A stretch of 36,337 nt of DNA, taken from assembly GCA_945901265.1 (NCBI GenBank), contig CAMDJZ010000013.1:1-36337 (forward strand), given 5' to 3'. This document shows positions 16,132-24,283 of this stretch, one piece after another; position 1 is the first letter of the stretch, and the number at the start of each line of letters is the position of its first letter. The position numbers and the translations under genes were made by a program. The DNA comes from Rickettsia typhi. GTDB taxonomy: Bacteria; Pseudomonadota; Alphaproteobacteria; Rickettsiales; UBA1997. The notes beneath the pieces are model-generated. The model did no database searches. It was not told the origin of the DNA and saw only the letters and a list, made by a program, of their open reading frames with translations.

Positions 16132-16326
16132 TTATTCTTCACTTTTAAGAAGGAGATCTTTTAGCTTTGAAATATCTTCCTTGTTAGTTGTTTTCTTATT
16201 CTTTTCAAGATTATTAAGATCAGGTTCCTCAGTAAAATTTGGCGGAAGAATAAGAGGATCCTCAGGTTTTTTATTACATGAAAAGCCAATAATCAAAATA
16301 GTAAAGATTAATAAAATATTTTTCAT
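16132..16326 (-). CDS. Mini lipoprotein, BamF/DUF3035-like N-terminal segment
   Basis: 64 residues. A short hydrophobic leader ends in a lipobox-like GFSC, with Cys17 as the likely lipidated residue. The mature part begins NKKPEDPLILPPNFTEEPDL, which resembles the conserved P-x-x-F/L-x-V-PP-x-F-x-L-x-PP motif of the alphaproteobacterial DUF3035 family (BamF, a BAM-complex lipoprotein). The rest is charged and ends at 64 residues, far shorter than the family. The placement supports the call: DUF3035 genes often follow lspA, and here the ATG shares one base with the lspA stop (TAATG). I infer a stripped-down outer-membrane lipoprotein of the BAM machinery. An unrelated small lipoprotein is possible. 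Confidence 0.5.
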   Translation of the reverse strand: MKNILLIFTILIIGFSCNKKPEDPLILPPNFTEEPDLNNLEKNKKTTNKEDISKLKDLLLKSEE

Positions 16327-16958
16327 TATTTGATTTTTTTATTAAAAATAAATTCATCACAGAGTAAAATTGCAATGCCAATAAAAATAGCTGAATCTGC
16401 TAAATTAAATGCTGGCCAATGATAAGTTGCAATATGAAAATCTAAAAAATCCGCAACCGCTCCATTTTTAAAACGATCAAGAGTATTGCCAAATGCCCCT
16501 CCAATTACCAATCCAAGTGCTACTGCCAAATAAGGTTTCTTGACCTGATAAAGCCAAAATAATAAAATCAAACCAATACTGCCTTGAATTATTGAAAAAA
16601 TAATATCGCTATTTTTTAATTGATTAAACATTCCAAAACTAACACCTTTATTCCAGACTTTAACCAATGAAAAAAAACTCAAAATTTTTAATTCATTACT
16701 GTTACTATCGTTATCAGAAATATCCAATAAAGAAATAATTTGTGAGTTTTGCCAATATTGGTCAATCAAATTAAAAACTAATTTCTTTGTTAATAAATCA
16801 AGAAAACAAATAATCACTGCTATTACAATGCCTAAGAAAAACCATCTAGAAAAATTTGTAAAAAAGAAGTTTTTTAATAAGATTTTTTGAATAATTTGAA
16901 AACAAAAATTTTGTAATATTTTTTTAATTGATAAGTTTTTGGCGAATATTTTTTTCAC
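16326..16958 (-). CDS. lspA: Lipoprotein signal peptidase LspA with N-terminal extension
   Basis: Inner-membrane aspartic protease that removes signal peptides from lipoproteins before N-acylation. 210 residues, longer than the usual ~160. Four transmembrane helices are visible. Catalytic Asp residues are D170 in the AVADFLDFH block and D188 in FNLADSA. WNKGVSFGMF (102-111) and GNTLDRF (157-163) are further signature blocks. About 38 residues precede the first helix: Lys- and Phe-rich, hydrophobic and basic, with no alternative Met. The extension is therefore real, or a non-ATG start is used downstream. It overlaps the next lipoprotein gene by 1 bp, so enzyme and a probable substrate are co-translated. 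Confidence 0.94.
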   Translation of the reverse strand: MKKIFAKNLSIKKILQNFCFQIIQKILLKNFFFTNFSRWFFLGIVIAVIICFLDLLTKKLVFNLIDQYWQNSQIISLLDISDNDSNSNELKILSFFSLVKVWNKGVSFGMFNQLKNSDIIFSIIQGSIGLILLFWLYQVKKPYLAVALGLVIGGAFGNTLDRFKNGAVADFLDFHIATYHWPAFNLADSAIFIGIAILLCDEFIFNKKIK

Positions 16959-17118
16959 AGTAAATTTATTTTGTTATGTTTAATTAATTTTTTAAGGGCA
17001 GTTTAATATTCCTTTAATTTAAGAATTATTTACCGATAATTATCTATTAATAAATATCCTTAAGACTCAAATATTGTTTTATATTAAAACTAAAAAAAAA
17101 AACTTAAACAACAATTTT

Positions 17119-18057
17119 ATGAAAATAATTTTTATGGGTACACCGCAATTTTCGTGCCCTACCCTCCAAATTATTCTAGAAAATAAAGAGTTTGAGATAG
17201 TCGCGGTGATAAGTCGTCAACCCCAAATTGCTGGACGTGGTCAGCAACTTAAAAATTCACCTATACATGATTTGGCTTTAAAAAATAATATTAAGGTCTT
17301 TACGCCTCAAACACTAAAATCTCAAGATTTTTTGAATGAATTAAAAATATTAAAAGCTGATATTTTTGTTGTTGTGGCATATGGATTAATTTTGCCCATT
17401 GAAATTTTAACTCTACCAAAATTTGGATCTATCAATCTCCACCCTTCACTTCTTCCAAGATGGCGAGGAGCATCACCAATCCAACGCACAATCTATGCTG
17501 GTGACAAAACCACTTCGGTTGATATTATCCAAATGGATCAAGGATTGGATAGCGGTAACATCTTATACCGAAAACAAATTACTTTAACTGGTGAAGAGAC
17601 CTACTTAAATTTATCCAATAAACTCTCTATAATTGGCGCTGAAGCAGTTATAGATTCATTAAAAATTTTTGCTAAGGGTGATCTTTCAAAATTTAATAAT
17701 ATTAAACAAAATAATGAAGAAGCTATTTATGCCAATAAAATCTCTAAGGAGGAATGTCAAATAAATTGGCAAAATCCTGCATTGACAATTTATCGTCAAA
17801 TTAAAGCCTTAAGCGGATCACTTGGAAGTTATTTCTTATATAATAATGAAAAAATTAAAATTCTAGATGTGCAATTAATAAATAATGATTCTCAAGAATT
17901 TCAAACAGGAACTATTATAAATAAAGAGTTTTTAATACAATGCAATAAAGGAATAATAAGACCATTAATTATACAGCGTCAGGGGAAAAAGGCTTTAGAG
18001 ATTAATGAATTTCTGCGAGGATTTCCTGAGGATTTTCTCTTGAAAATAATCAAATAA
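17119..18057 (+). CDS. fmt: Methionyl-tRNA formyltransferase
   Basis: Formylates initiator Met-tRNA using 10-formyl-tetrahydrofolate. 312 residues from the chosen start. MKIIFMGTPQFSCPTLQ is the canonical N-terminus, so I use this ATG and not the in-frame ATG 45 bp upstream, which would add a Lys-rich tail foreign to the family. The catalytic triad is at the usual numbering: N106 and H108 in SINLHPSLLPRWRGASPIQ, and D144 in MDQGLDSGNIL. The C-terminal tRNA-binding OB domain follows from ~205 (ISKEECQINWQNPA). It is divergent from lspA across about 160 bp of AT-rich sequence. The peptide deformylase gene def, often adjacent, is absent here. Confidence 0.96.
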   Translation: MKIIFMGTPQFSCPTLQIILENKEFEIVAVISRQPQIAGRGQQLKNSPIHDLALKNNIKVFTPQTLKSQDFLNELKILKADIFVVVAYGLILPIEILTLPKFGSINLHPSLLPRWRGASPIQRTIYAGDKTTSVDIIQMDQGLDSGNILYRKQITLTGEETYLNLSNKLSIIGAEAVIDSLKIFAKGDLSKFNNIKQNNEEAIYANKISKEECQINWQNPALTIYRQIKALSGSLGSYFLYNNEKIKILDVQLINNDSQEFQTGTIINKEFLIQCNKGIIRPLIIQRQGKKALEINEFLRGFPEDFLLKIIK

Positions 18058-18079
18058 TTTCCAAATAAAAAAATAATAA

Positions 18080-18409
18080 TTAGACTTTTGGCGATATTTC
18101 AAAATATTTAATAATTGCATCACGCGCAATAAGTTCAACATTACTTTTCGGTGTTACAGATTTTAATTCGTTAATAATATTTTCGTCACATTTTTTATTA
18201 AAAAATCCATTTTGATCGTAACATTTATCATGGTTTTTGCAAGCTAAATCAATTTTATCAATTGGTATTGGATATACTCCGCTCTTGGGGTAATCAAATC
18301 CACAATAATTTCCATATATCGGAAATGTTCCGTCAGTTTTTTTATTGCTAGAAATTGCGCAATCGTTTAAAAGTAAATATATTGTTAAAAGTAAATATTT
18401 CTTATTCAT
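18080..18409 (-). CDS. Secreted phospholipase-A2-like protein
   Basis: 109 residues. A hydrophobic N-terminal signal (~5-16) is followed by a compact domain with secretory PLA2 hallmarks. The calcium-loop-like IYGNYCGFDY is at 31-40. The active-site helix ACKNHDKCYD is at 56-65, with the His60-Asp61 pair flanked by Cys57 and Cys63. Known: in sPLA2s the His-Asp dyad with loop-bound calcium cleaves the sn-2 acyl bond of phospholipids, and the pattern most resembles short plant/invertebrate-type sPLA2s. Cys36, 57, 63 and 74 could form the two core disulfides. The possible lipobox around Cys17 (LND-C) is poor, so I favour secretion over lipidation. It follows pncC by 29 bp at the end of the rpoZ-relA/spoT-pncC operon. 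It could act on host or prey membranes; that is inference. Confidence 0.7.
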   Translation of the reverse strand: MNKKYLLLTIYLLLNDCAISSNKKTDGTFPIYGNYCGFDYPKSGVYPIPIDKIDLACKNHDKCYDQNGFFNKKCDENIINELKSVTPKSNVELIARDAIIKYFEISPKV

Positions 18410-18438
18410 GGGTATTTTTATATTTTATTTTTGCGTTA

Positions 18439-18936
18439 TCACAAATTTTCTTCGATAATTTCTAATGCTTTTGCAACTGCTTGAAATCTAACTTGAGATC
18501 TATCGCCAACAAATAAAAATTCTTTAATAACATTTTTTTCAAATGAAGAAAATGCGATGAATACCTTTCCAACTGGTTTTTCATTTGATCCACCATCAGG
18601 TCCAGCAATGCCTGTAACACTAACTGCCAATTCAACATGGCAATTTTTTAATAATCCATTTGCCATTTCTTGCGCAACCTCTTTGCTAACCGCTCCAAAT
18701 CTCTCGAGAGTTTTTTTTGACACTCCTAAAAAATCTATTTTAGCCTGATTGGAATATGTTACTAATCCGCATTCAACAACTTGCGATGAACCAGGAATTT
18801 CAGTGAATAAAACTGATAATAATCCTCCCGTACAAGATTCTCCAAAGGCTATTTTTAGTTTTTTTTGTAAGCAATTTTCAAAAATTATTTGCGCTTTATG
18901 CTTCAAACTTTTTTGAAAAAATCCATTAATAATCAT
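18439..18936 (-). CDS. pncC: Nicotinamide-nucleotide amidase PncC (CinA C-terminal domain)
   Basis: Deamidates NMN to NaMN, recycling the NMN released by NAD-dependent DNA ligase. 165 residues, a stand-alone CinA C-terminal domain. FGESCTGGLLS at 31-41 contains the nucleophile Ser34. GLVTYSNQAKIDFLGV and SVTGIAGPDGGSNEKPVGKV are the other family signatures. There is no N-terminal MoaB-like domain, as is usual for this form. The start codon overlaps the relA/spoT stop by 4 bp (ATGA), so the two are translationally coupled. Confidence 0.94.
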   Translation of the reverse strand: MIINGFFQKSLKHKAQIIFENCLQKKLKIAFGESCTGGLLSVLFTEIPGSSQVVECGLVTYSNQAKIDFLGVSKKTLERFGAVSKEVAQEMANGLLKNCHVELAVSVTGIAGPDGGSNEKPVGKVFIAFSSFEKNVIKEFLFVGDRSQVRFQAVAKALEIIEENL

Positions 18937-21113
18937 GATTTATATCCCGCGATTCTTTCAACTTGAATAGTTTTTTTGGAAAATCTTAATGCCGATAAAA
19001 TTTCTTCAATATGTTCAACATTTTTAACATTAATGTCAATTATAACCTCAAATAAATCCTGACAACGATTAGTTGTTTTAATATGATTAATATTAATTTT
19101 TTTCTTAGCAATTAAGCTTGTAATTTCAGCTAATGCCCCACTTCGATTTTCAACAACGACTCTAATTTGACTTGAAAAATTTTCATTTGTTACGTCCTCA
19201 TCATCTCGCCAACAAACATCAACAACATGTTGGGGATTAAGTGCAAGATTTTTTAGATTATGACACATTTTTTGATGAATTGTAACTCCTGTACCAGTGT
19301 TAATTATTCCCAAAATTGAATCACCAGGAATTGGATTGCAACATCCAGCATAGCGGATCGCCATACCATCAACTAAACCACTAATTGGTAAATGATAAGA
19401 AGATTTTTTTTCTTTTTTTTGCAATGGTTTTGCGTAGTTAATAACTCGACCCTCTTCAACAAAATCAGGATAAATATTTTTAAGAATTTCTTGACGTGAA
19501 ATCGTTCCATCCGCAATTTTAAAATATAAATCAGCAAGAGTTTTTTTATTAAAACTACCTAATGATTTTTCTATTAATTTCTCATTAAATTCTAAATTTT
19601 TTAGAGCAAAATATTTTTGGATAATTACTTGACCCAGAGTTCTATATTCATGAAATTTTTGGTTACGAATAAAATTTTTAATAGCAGATTTAGCTTTTGA
19701 AGTTATAGCGAACTGAAGCCAATTTGGTGATGGTTTAGAATTTTTTGCCGTAATAATTTCAACTTGATCGCCATTTTCAAGACTCTGACGCAATGGGGCA
19801 ATCATGCCATTGACCTTCGCAGAAACACAATTATTACCAACTTCAGAATGAATTGCATAAGCAAAATCAACTATAGTTGAACCATATTGCAAATTAAAAA
19901 TATCACCATTTGGTGTAAAACAAAATACTTCATCCTTATGCATGTTAAGTTTATGTTGACGCAAAACCTCGCTAGCACTTTCAGAGTTTTCAAAGAGACT
20001 TAATAATTCACGAATCCAACGATATTGATCTTTTTCCTTATTGTTTATTTGTTCATTGTGATTGCTACGCTTTATAAATTTTTCTTTATAATTCCAATGC
20101 GAAGCTACACCCAATTCTGATGCTTGATGCATTTGTAAATCACGAATTTGGATTTCTATTTTATTGCCTTCAAATGCAAGAATAGCAAGGTGTAATGAGC
20201 GATAGCCATTGTCTTTTGGCGTACTGATATAGTCATCAAAACTGCCAGGAATCATGTTAAAATAAGAATTAATAATTCCAAGTGTTTTATAACAATTTGC
20301 AACATCTTTCACAACAATTCTAAACGCCATAATGTCGTGAAGATTATAAAATCCAATATTCTTTGCTTTCATTTTTATCCATATTGAATATGGTTTTTTC
20401 TCTCGACCTGATATTTCGCAACTAACATCTTGATCATGTAAAATTTCATACAATTTATTAATAATTTTTTCTATGATATTTTTATTATTTTCACGAATTT
20501 CATTTAGCTTTGAAATTATACTATTTCTTACCTCGGGGTTAATCACTTTAAATGCCAGATCCTGCAATTCATCTTTGATTTTGTTTAAGCCAATTCTTCC
20601 CGCCAATTGAGCATAAATTTCTAATGATTCATTGGCTTGTTTTAATCTTTTTTCTTTTGAAGGAACATAATCAATGGTTTGCATATTATGCAAACGATCA
20701 GCAAGCTTAACAAGAAGAACGCGAATATCTTGCGACATTGCCATCGTTAATTTACGAAAATTTTCAGCAACTCGATCGCTATTATGCAGATTTTCAATTT
20801 TACTTAACTTGGTAACGCCATCAACAATTTTGGCAATATCTTCATTAAAATTTTCAGCAATTTCAGCAAGAGTAACTTCAGTATCTTCAACAACATCATG
20901 GAGTAAGGCAGAAACAATTGATTCTTCATCGAGCTTTAGATCAGCAACAATTTCAGCTACTGCAACAGGATGTAAGAAGTAAGATTCACCAGAATGACGC
21001 TTTTGATTGCCATGAGCATTTTTAGCAAATAGGTAAGATTTGGTGATCAGCTCTTCATTAACATTGGGATAATAAGATTTAATTTTGCAGATTAATTCTT
21101 GAGCTGTGAGCAT
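18933..21113 (-). CDS. spoT: RelA/SpoT-family (p)ppGpp hydrolase / synthetase, full length
   Basis: Controls the alarmone (p)ppGpp. 726 residues with the complete long-RSH layout. The HD hydrolase is at ~30-180, with H34, H48, the HDVVEDT box at 72-78 and D139 in KLADRLHNM; all ligands are present, so hydrolase activity is expected. The synthetase is at ~235-345 (YSIWIKMK, GYRSLH at 303-308, IEIQIRDLQMH). The TGS domain is at ~395-457 (CFTPNGDIFNLQYGSTIVDF). A Zn-finger-type region holds YAGCCNPIPGDS, and a C-terminal ACT domain begins VVVENRSGALAEI. The catalytic loop that reads RxKD in bifunctional enzymes and ExDD in RelA reads SFDD here (291-294). It lies downstream of rpoZ, as in E. coli. 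Many Rickettsiales have lost or fragmented this gene. Confidence 0.94.
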   Translation of the reverse strand: MLTAQELICKIKSYYPNVNEELITKSYLFAKNAHGNQKRHSGESYFLHPVAVAEIVADLKLDEESIVSALLHDVVEDTEVTLAEIAENFNEDIAKIVDGVTKLSKIENLHNSDRVAENFRKLTMAMSQDIRVLLVKLADRLHNMQTIDYVPSKEKRLKQANESLEIYAQLAGRIGLNKIKDELQDLAFKVINPEVRNSIISKLNEIRENNKNIIEKIINKLYEILHDQDVSCEISGREKKPYSIWIKMKAKNIGFYNLHDIMAFRIVVKDVANCYKTLGIINSYFNMIPGSFDDYISTPKDNGYRSLHLAILAFEGNKIEIQIRDLQMHQASELGVASHWNYKEKFIKRSNHNEQINNKEKDQYRWIRELLSLFENSESASEVLRQHKLNMHKDEVFCFTPNGDIFNLQYGSTIVDFAYAIHSEVGNNCVSAKVNGMIAPLRQSLENGDQVEIITAKNSKPSPNWLQFAITSKAKSAIKNFIRNQKFHEYRTLGQVIIQKYFALKNLEFNEKLIEKSLGSFNKKTLADLYFKIADGTISRQEILKNIYPDFVEEGRVINYAKPLQKKEKKSSYHLPISGLVDGMAIRYAGCCNPIPGDSILGIINTGTGVTIHQKMCHNLKNLALNPQHVVDVCWRDDEDVTNENFSSQIRVVVENRSGALAEITSLIAKKKININHIKTTNRCQDLFEVIIDINVKNVEHIEEILSALRFSKKTIQVERIAGYKS

Positions 21114-21177
21114 AGTTTAAATTATCGATAATAAACAAAACAAAACAATGCTAAATCAAATTTAAAGCTGTTTTTAA

Positions 21178-21534
21178 TTAGTCATCAACTTCAATATTTT
21201 CATCAAGAAAAGTTCCGTCTTTAACATTGATATTTGATTCCTCAATATTGCTTTCTGATTCTTCGTAAATTGCATCAACAACTTGATTATCATCAGAAAC
21301 TACTTCAACAATTCCACGATTTTTTATTGATTTAATGATATTTCTTTTTTGCACTTCAATGTCAAGCAAGCCTTCAGCTATCTCTCTTAAAGCGATAACG
21401 GCAGGTTTTTCTTTGCGATCAATATTAGTTGGAGCACCAGATAAAATACTTTTAGCGCGGTTGCCCGCAATTAAGCAAAGTTCAAATCGATTAGGGATAA
21501 CTTCAACGCAATCTTCAACTGTGATTCTAGCCAT
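21178..21534 (-). CDS. rpoZ: RNA polymerase omega subunit
   Basis: Small subunit that chaperones beta-prime and helps assemble RNA polymerase; with beta-prime it forms a ppGpp-binding site in proteobacteria. 118 residues. The N-terminal block MARITVEDCVEVIPNRFELC, then AGNRAKSI and ALREIAEGLLDI, are typical of the family. The last ~45 residues form an acidic tail (ESESNIEESNINVKDG) common in alphaproteobacterial omega. It leads the operon rpoZ - relA/spoT (64-bp gap) - pncC - PLA2-like and is divergent from map. Confidence 0.95.
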   Translation of the reverse strand: MARITVEDCVEVIPNRFELCLIAGNRAKSILSGAPTNIDRKEKPAVIALREIAEGLLDIEVQKRNIIKSIKNRGIVEVVSDDNQVVDAIYEESESNIEESNINVKDGTFLDENIEVDD

Positions 21535-21815
21535 ATAATAATTTAAAAATATTTGAAAATTTAGTTTAGCTGGTGATTTATATAATCGAATTTTTTTGAA
21601 AATTCTATTGAAATAAAAATCAGCAAGTTTGAAAATAATAATATAAACTTTTTTACAATCAACTATTTATTATTGTTTGATACAATAGTAAATTATTTTT
21701 AATAAAAATTATAATCACCAAAATAGCCATATTTTTCAAGGTCTTATGACTTTTTTTACTAAAAAAAATTGTAGATTTTTTTATCTACTAATTTTGTTAA
21801 GAATTTTTTATTTTA
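21535..21815. other. Divergent intergenic region, rpoZ / map, with a small perfect hairpin
   Basis: 281 bp of very AT-rich sequence holding no open frame, tRNA or known RNA that I can recognise. It must carry promoters for both directions. One perfect stem is present: GTAGAT (21771-21776) and ATCTAC (21783-21788) with a six-T loop, about 27 bp before the map start. Read on the minus strand, the stem is followed by a T-run and resembles a weak terminator, but no minus-strand gene ends there. A map leader structure is an alternative. Confidence 0.4.
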
Positions 21816-22682
21816 ATGACTGTTAAAATTCATAACCACGAAGATTTTATAAAAATGCGTAACGCTGGGAGGCTTGCTAGCGCAGTGCTAGATTACATCC
21901 ATGATTTTGTTAATATCGGGATTACTACCGAAGAACTTGATCGCCTTTGCCATCAAAAAATTATTGAAGCTGGTGCAATATGCGCTCCTCTTGGCTACCA
22001 TCCATCAAGTTTTAGACATCCCTTCCCCAAATCAATCTGCACATCAGTAAATGAAGTAGTTTGTCATGGCGTTCCAAGTCAGAGAATTCTTCGTAATGGC
22101 GATATTTTAAATATTGACGTAACGGTTATAGTTGACGGTTGGCATGGTGATTCAAGTCGGATGTATTATGTTGGTGAACCATCTATTAAGGCCCAGAAAT
22201 TAACGCAAACAACTTATGAATGTTTGATGCTTGCAATTCAGCAAGTTAAGCCAGGTAATCATCTTGGCGATATCGGTTATGCAATTCAAACACATGCTCA
22301 TAAAAATGGCTTTTCAGTTGTAAGAGATTATTGCGGACATGGAATTGGTCGCGTCTTTCACGATGAACCGAGCGTTGTCCATTATGGAAAAAAATCACAT
22401 GGTCTAGAATTAAAAGAAGGAATGTTTTTTACAATTGAGCCGATGATTAACGAAGGAAGCTATCATACTAAAAAAGATGAAGCTTTAAAAAATAAAGATG
22501 AAGTTCTTTATGAATGGACAGTTATAACTGGTGATAAAAACTCAATTACTGGCCGAAGATCACTATCCGCTCAGTTTGAACATACGATTGGAGTTACGGC
22601 TGATGGTTGTGAAATTTTTACTGCTTCAATTAACCGCGATGAATTACCAGTATTTAAAAAAAGTAATTCTAATAATAAATAA
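21816..22682 (+). CDS. map: Methionine aminopeptidase, type I
   Basis: Removes the initiator Met from nascent proteins. 288 residues, longer than the usual ~255-265. The five metal ligands are D101, D112, H175, E208 and E255, and the substrate-facing His is H84 in NEVVCHGVP. FPKSICTSVN and NIDVTVIVDGWHGDSSRMY match the rickettsial enzyme as I remember it. Two insertions stand out: extra residues in YHPSSFRHPFPKS (~61-72), and about 25 extra charged residues (~216-247) before SLSAQFEHTIGV in the C-terminal part. The catalytic core is intact. First gene of a plus-strand run; ilvE follows after 25 bp. Confidence 0.95.
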   Translation: MTVKIHNHEDFIKMRNAGRLASAVLDYIHDFVNIGITTEELDRLCHQKIIEAGAICAPLGYHPSSFRHPFPKSICTSVNEVVCHGVPSQRILRNGDILNIDVTVIVDGWHGDSSRMYYVGEPSIKAQKLTQTTYECLMLAIQQVKPGNHLGDIGYAIQTHAHKNGFSVVRDYCGHGIGRVFHDEPSVVHYGKKSHGLELKEGMFFTIEPMINEGSYHTKKDEALKNKDEVLYEWTVITGDKNSITGRRSLSAQFEHTIGVTADGCEIFTASINRDELPVFKKSNSNNK

Positions 22683-22707
22683 ATCTTTTAACTAAAATAA
22701 ACAGCAT

Positions 22708-23592
22708 ATGACAGATATTATTCCCTTTGACTTAAGAGAAGGCACAATTTTTTACAACGGCGAGTTTGTTGAGTGGAAAAATGCCAAAGTCCATATACTT
22801 AATCATGGTTTACATTACGCCTCCCTTGTCTTTGAAGGTGAAAGAGTTTACAATAAAAAAATCTTTGAATCAACGCGACATTCACAAAGGCTTCATGATT
22901 CAGCTAATACTTTGGACTTTAAAATTCCCTACAGCGTTGAAGAAATGGATAAATTGAAAAATCAATTAGTAGAAAAACAAAATATTGTCGATGGCTATAT
23001 GCGAGCATTTGCTTGGCGAGGTTCTGAAAAAATGGCAATATCTGCATCAGAAAATAAAATTCATTTTGGAATTGCTTGTTGGGAATGGCCTTCATATTAC
23101 AGCGAAGAATCTCGCAAGGCTGGTATTAAAGTTAAATTTGCTAAATATCGTCGACCTCCTGCAGAATGCGCTCCTGTATTTGCTAAAGCCGCAGGACTAT
23201 ACATGATTTGCACAATTTCAAAACATGAAGTTGAACGCGAAGGATTTAATGATGCTCTAATGCTTGATTATCGTGGATATCTTGCCGAAGCAACAGGTGC
23301 AAATTTATTTTTGGTTATGAAAAATAATGAACTTCACACTCCACTTTGCGATTGTTTTTTAAATGGCATTACTCGCCAAACTGTTATTGTTCTTGCTAAA
23401 AAAAGAGGTATAAAAGTTGTTGAACGCCATATTTTGCCAGAAGAGTTATCTGAGGCTAGTGACGTATTTATAACTGGTAGCGCTGCAGAATTAACGCGAA
23501 TAAGTAATATTGAAAATAAACATTTATATCCCAATGCAAGTCAAATTACTCTTGATCTTATGCATGATTATAAAAAATTAGTTCAAGCCTAA
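22708..23592 (+). CDS. ilvE: Branched-chain amino-acid aminotransferase IlvE
   Basis: PLP class-IV aminotransferase interconverting Leu/Ile/Val and their 2-oxo acids with glutamate. 294 residues. The N-terminus FYNGEFVEWKNAKVHILNHG is typical. The PLP Lys is K160 in PVFAKAAGLYM, followed by ALMLDYRGYLAEATGANLF (Glu194), then GITRQTVIVLAKKRGIKV and VFITGSAAELTRI, the phosphate-binding block. With no visible ilv biosynthesis genes here, it may salvage or degrade imported branched-chain amino acids, or supply branched oxo acids. It is followed after 2 bp by the nuclease gene. Confidence 0.94.
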   Translation: MTDIIPFDLREGTIFYNGEFVEWKNAKVHILNHGLHYASLVFEGERVYNKKIFESTRHSQRLHDSANTLDFKIPYSVEEMDKLKNQLVEKQNIVDGYMRAFAWRGSEKMAISASENKIHFGIACWEWPSYYSEESRKAGIKVKFAKYRRPPAECAPVFAKAAGLYMICTISKHEVEREGFNDALMLDYRGYLAEATGANLFLVMKNNELHTPLCDCFLNGITRQTVIVLAKKRGIKVVERHILPEELSEASDVFITGSAAELTRISNIENKHLYPNASQITLDLMHDYKKLVQA

Positions 23593-23594
23593 AT

Positions 23595-24248
23595 ATGAGA
23601 TTAAAAATAATGTTTAAATTTATACTTATAAAAGAAATTTTTCAAAAAATAAAATTTATTGCATCAAAAATTTTTTTCATAAAAAAAATCTTTTATAACT
23701 TTTCATATATTTTTGCTACCACTTTTTTAATTGCCGTTTTTAGCGTTGCTTGTAAAGATCAGGCGATATCACAAGGCAGTAATTTTAAAGTAAAATCTCA
23801 CTTAGATTTTGATCAAAAAATTTCGGGAAAAGCTTTTGTGCTTGATGGAGATTCTTTGAAAGTTGCCAAAAAAGATATTAGACTTTTTGGAATTGACGCT
23901 CCTGAATATAGTCAAAAATGTTTCGATAAAAAAAATAAAGAATATGCCTGCGGTCAAGCCAGTAAAGAATTTCTAATCCAATTAGTTGGTGGCAAAAAAA
24001 TTGAGTGTTTTTATGCTATAAAAGATAAATATCAGCGCTACTTAAGCAAATGCTTCGTAAATAATATTTCAATTAATGAAGAATTAATTAAAAATGGCAT
24101 GGCAATTATTTATAATTTTACGGAAAGTGATGAGAAAATGGACAAGTTAGAAAATCAAGCCAAAACCAATGAAATTGGGATTTGGCAAGGTACTTTTGAA
24201 TTACCAAAAAATTATCGCAAAAAAAATCCCAATCTTCATAAAAAATAG
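23595..24248 (+). CDS. Exported thermonuclease-like (SNase-fold) nuclease
   Basis: 217 residues. The first ~35 residues are Lys-rich and partly hydrophobic. A transmembrane or signal segment follows (ATTFLIAVFSVAC) with Cys53, a poor lipobox match, so the protein is membrane-anchored or lipidated at the outer face of the inner membrane, or secreted. The SNase fold starts at ~75. LDGDS (83-87) supplies the calcium-binding Asp residues. RLFGIDAPE (96-104) supplies the catalytic Arg96, Asp101 and Glu104, and DKYQRYL contains the second catalytic Arg148. The active site therefore looks intact. Known: this fold cleaves DNA and RNA in a calcium-dependent way. The long basic N-terminus is unusual; a non-ATG start further in is possible. 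It sits 2 bp after ilvE. Confidence 0.82.
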   Translation: MRLKIMFKFILIKEIFQKIKFIASKIFFIKKIFYNFSYIFATTFLIAVFSVACKDQAISQGSNFKVKSHLDFDQKISGKAFVLDGDSLKVAKKDIRLFGIDAPEYSQKCFDKKNKEYACGQASKEFLIQLVGGKKIECFYAIKDKYQRYLSKCFVNNISINEELIKNGMAIIYNFTESDEKMDKLENQAKTNEIGIWQGTFELPKNYRKKNPNLHKK

Positions 24249-24283
24249 TTTTATTAATAAATAGTAATTTTAAAAGATTTTAC

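Noticed and set aside
17074-17118. Upstream in-frame ATG of fmt.
   Set aside because: It would add 15 Lys/Asn-rich residues before the canonical MKIIFMGTPQF start; N106, H108 and D144 fall at their usual numbers only from the inner ATG.
20674-20982. 102-codon plus-strand open frame opposite relA/spoT.
   Set aside because: It is antisense to the conserved HD domain and its Ser/Thr/Ile-rich translation resembles no family.
21771-21788. Hairpin in the rpoZ-map gap as a minus-strand terminator.
   Set aside because: No minus-strand gene lies upstream that would need to end there; kept only as a note on the intergenic region.
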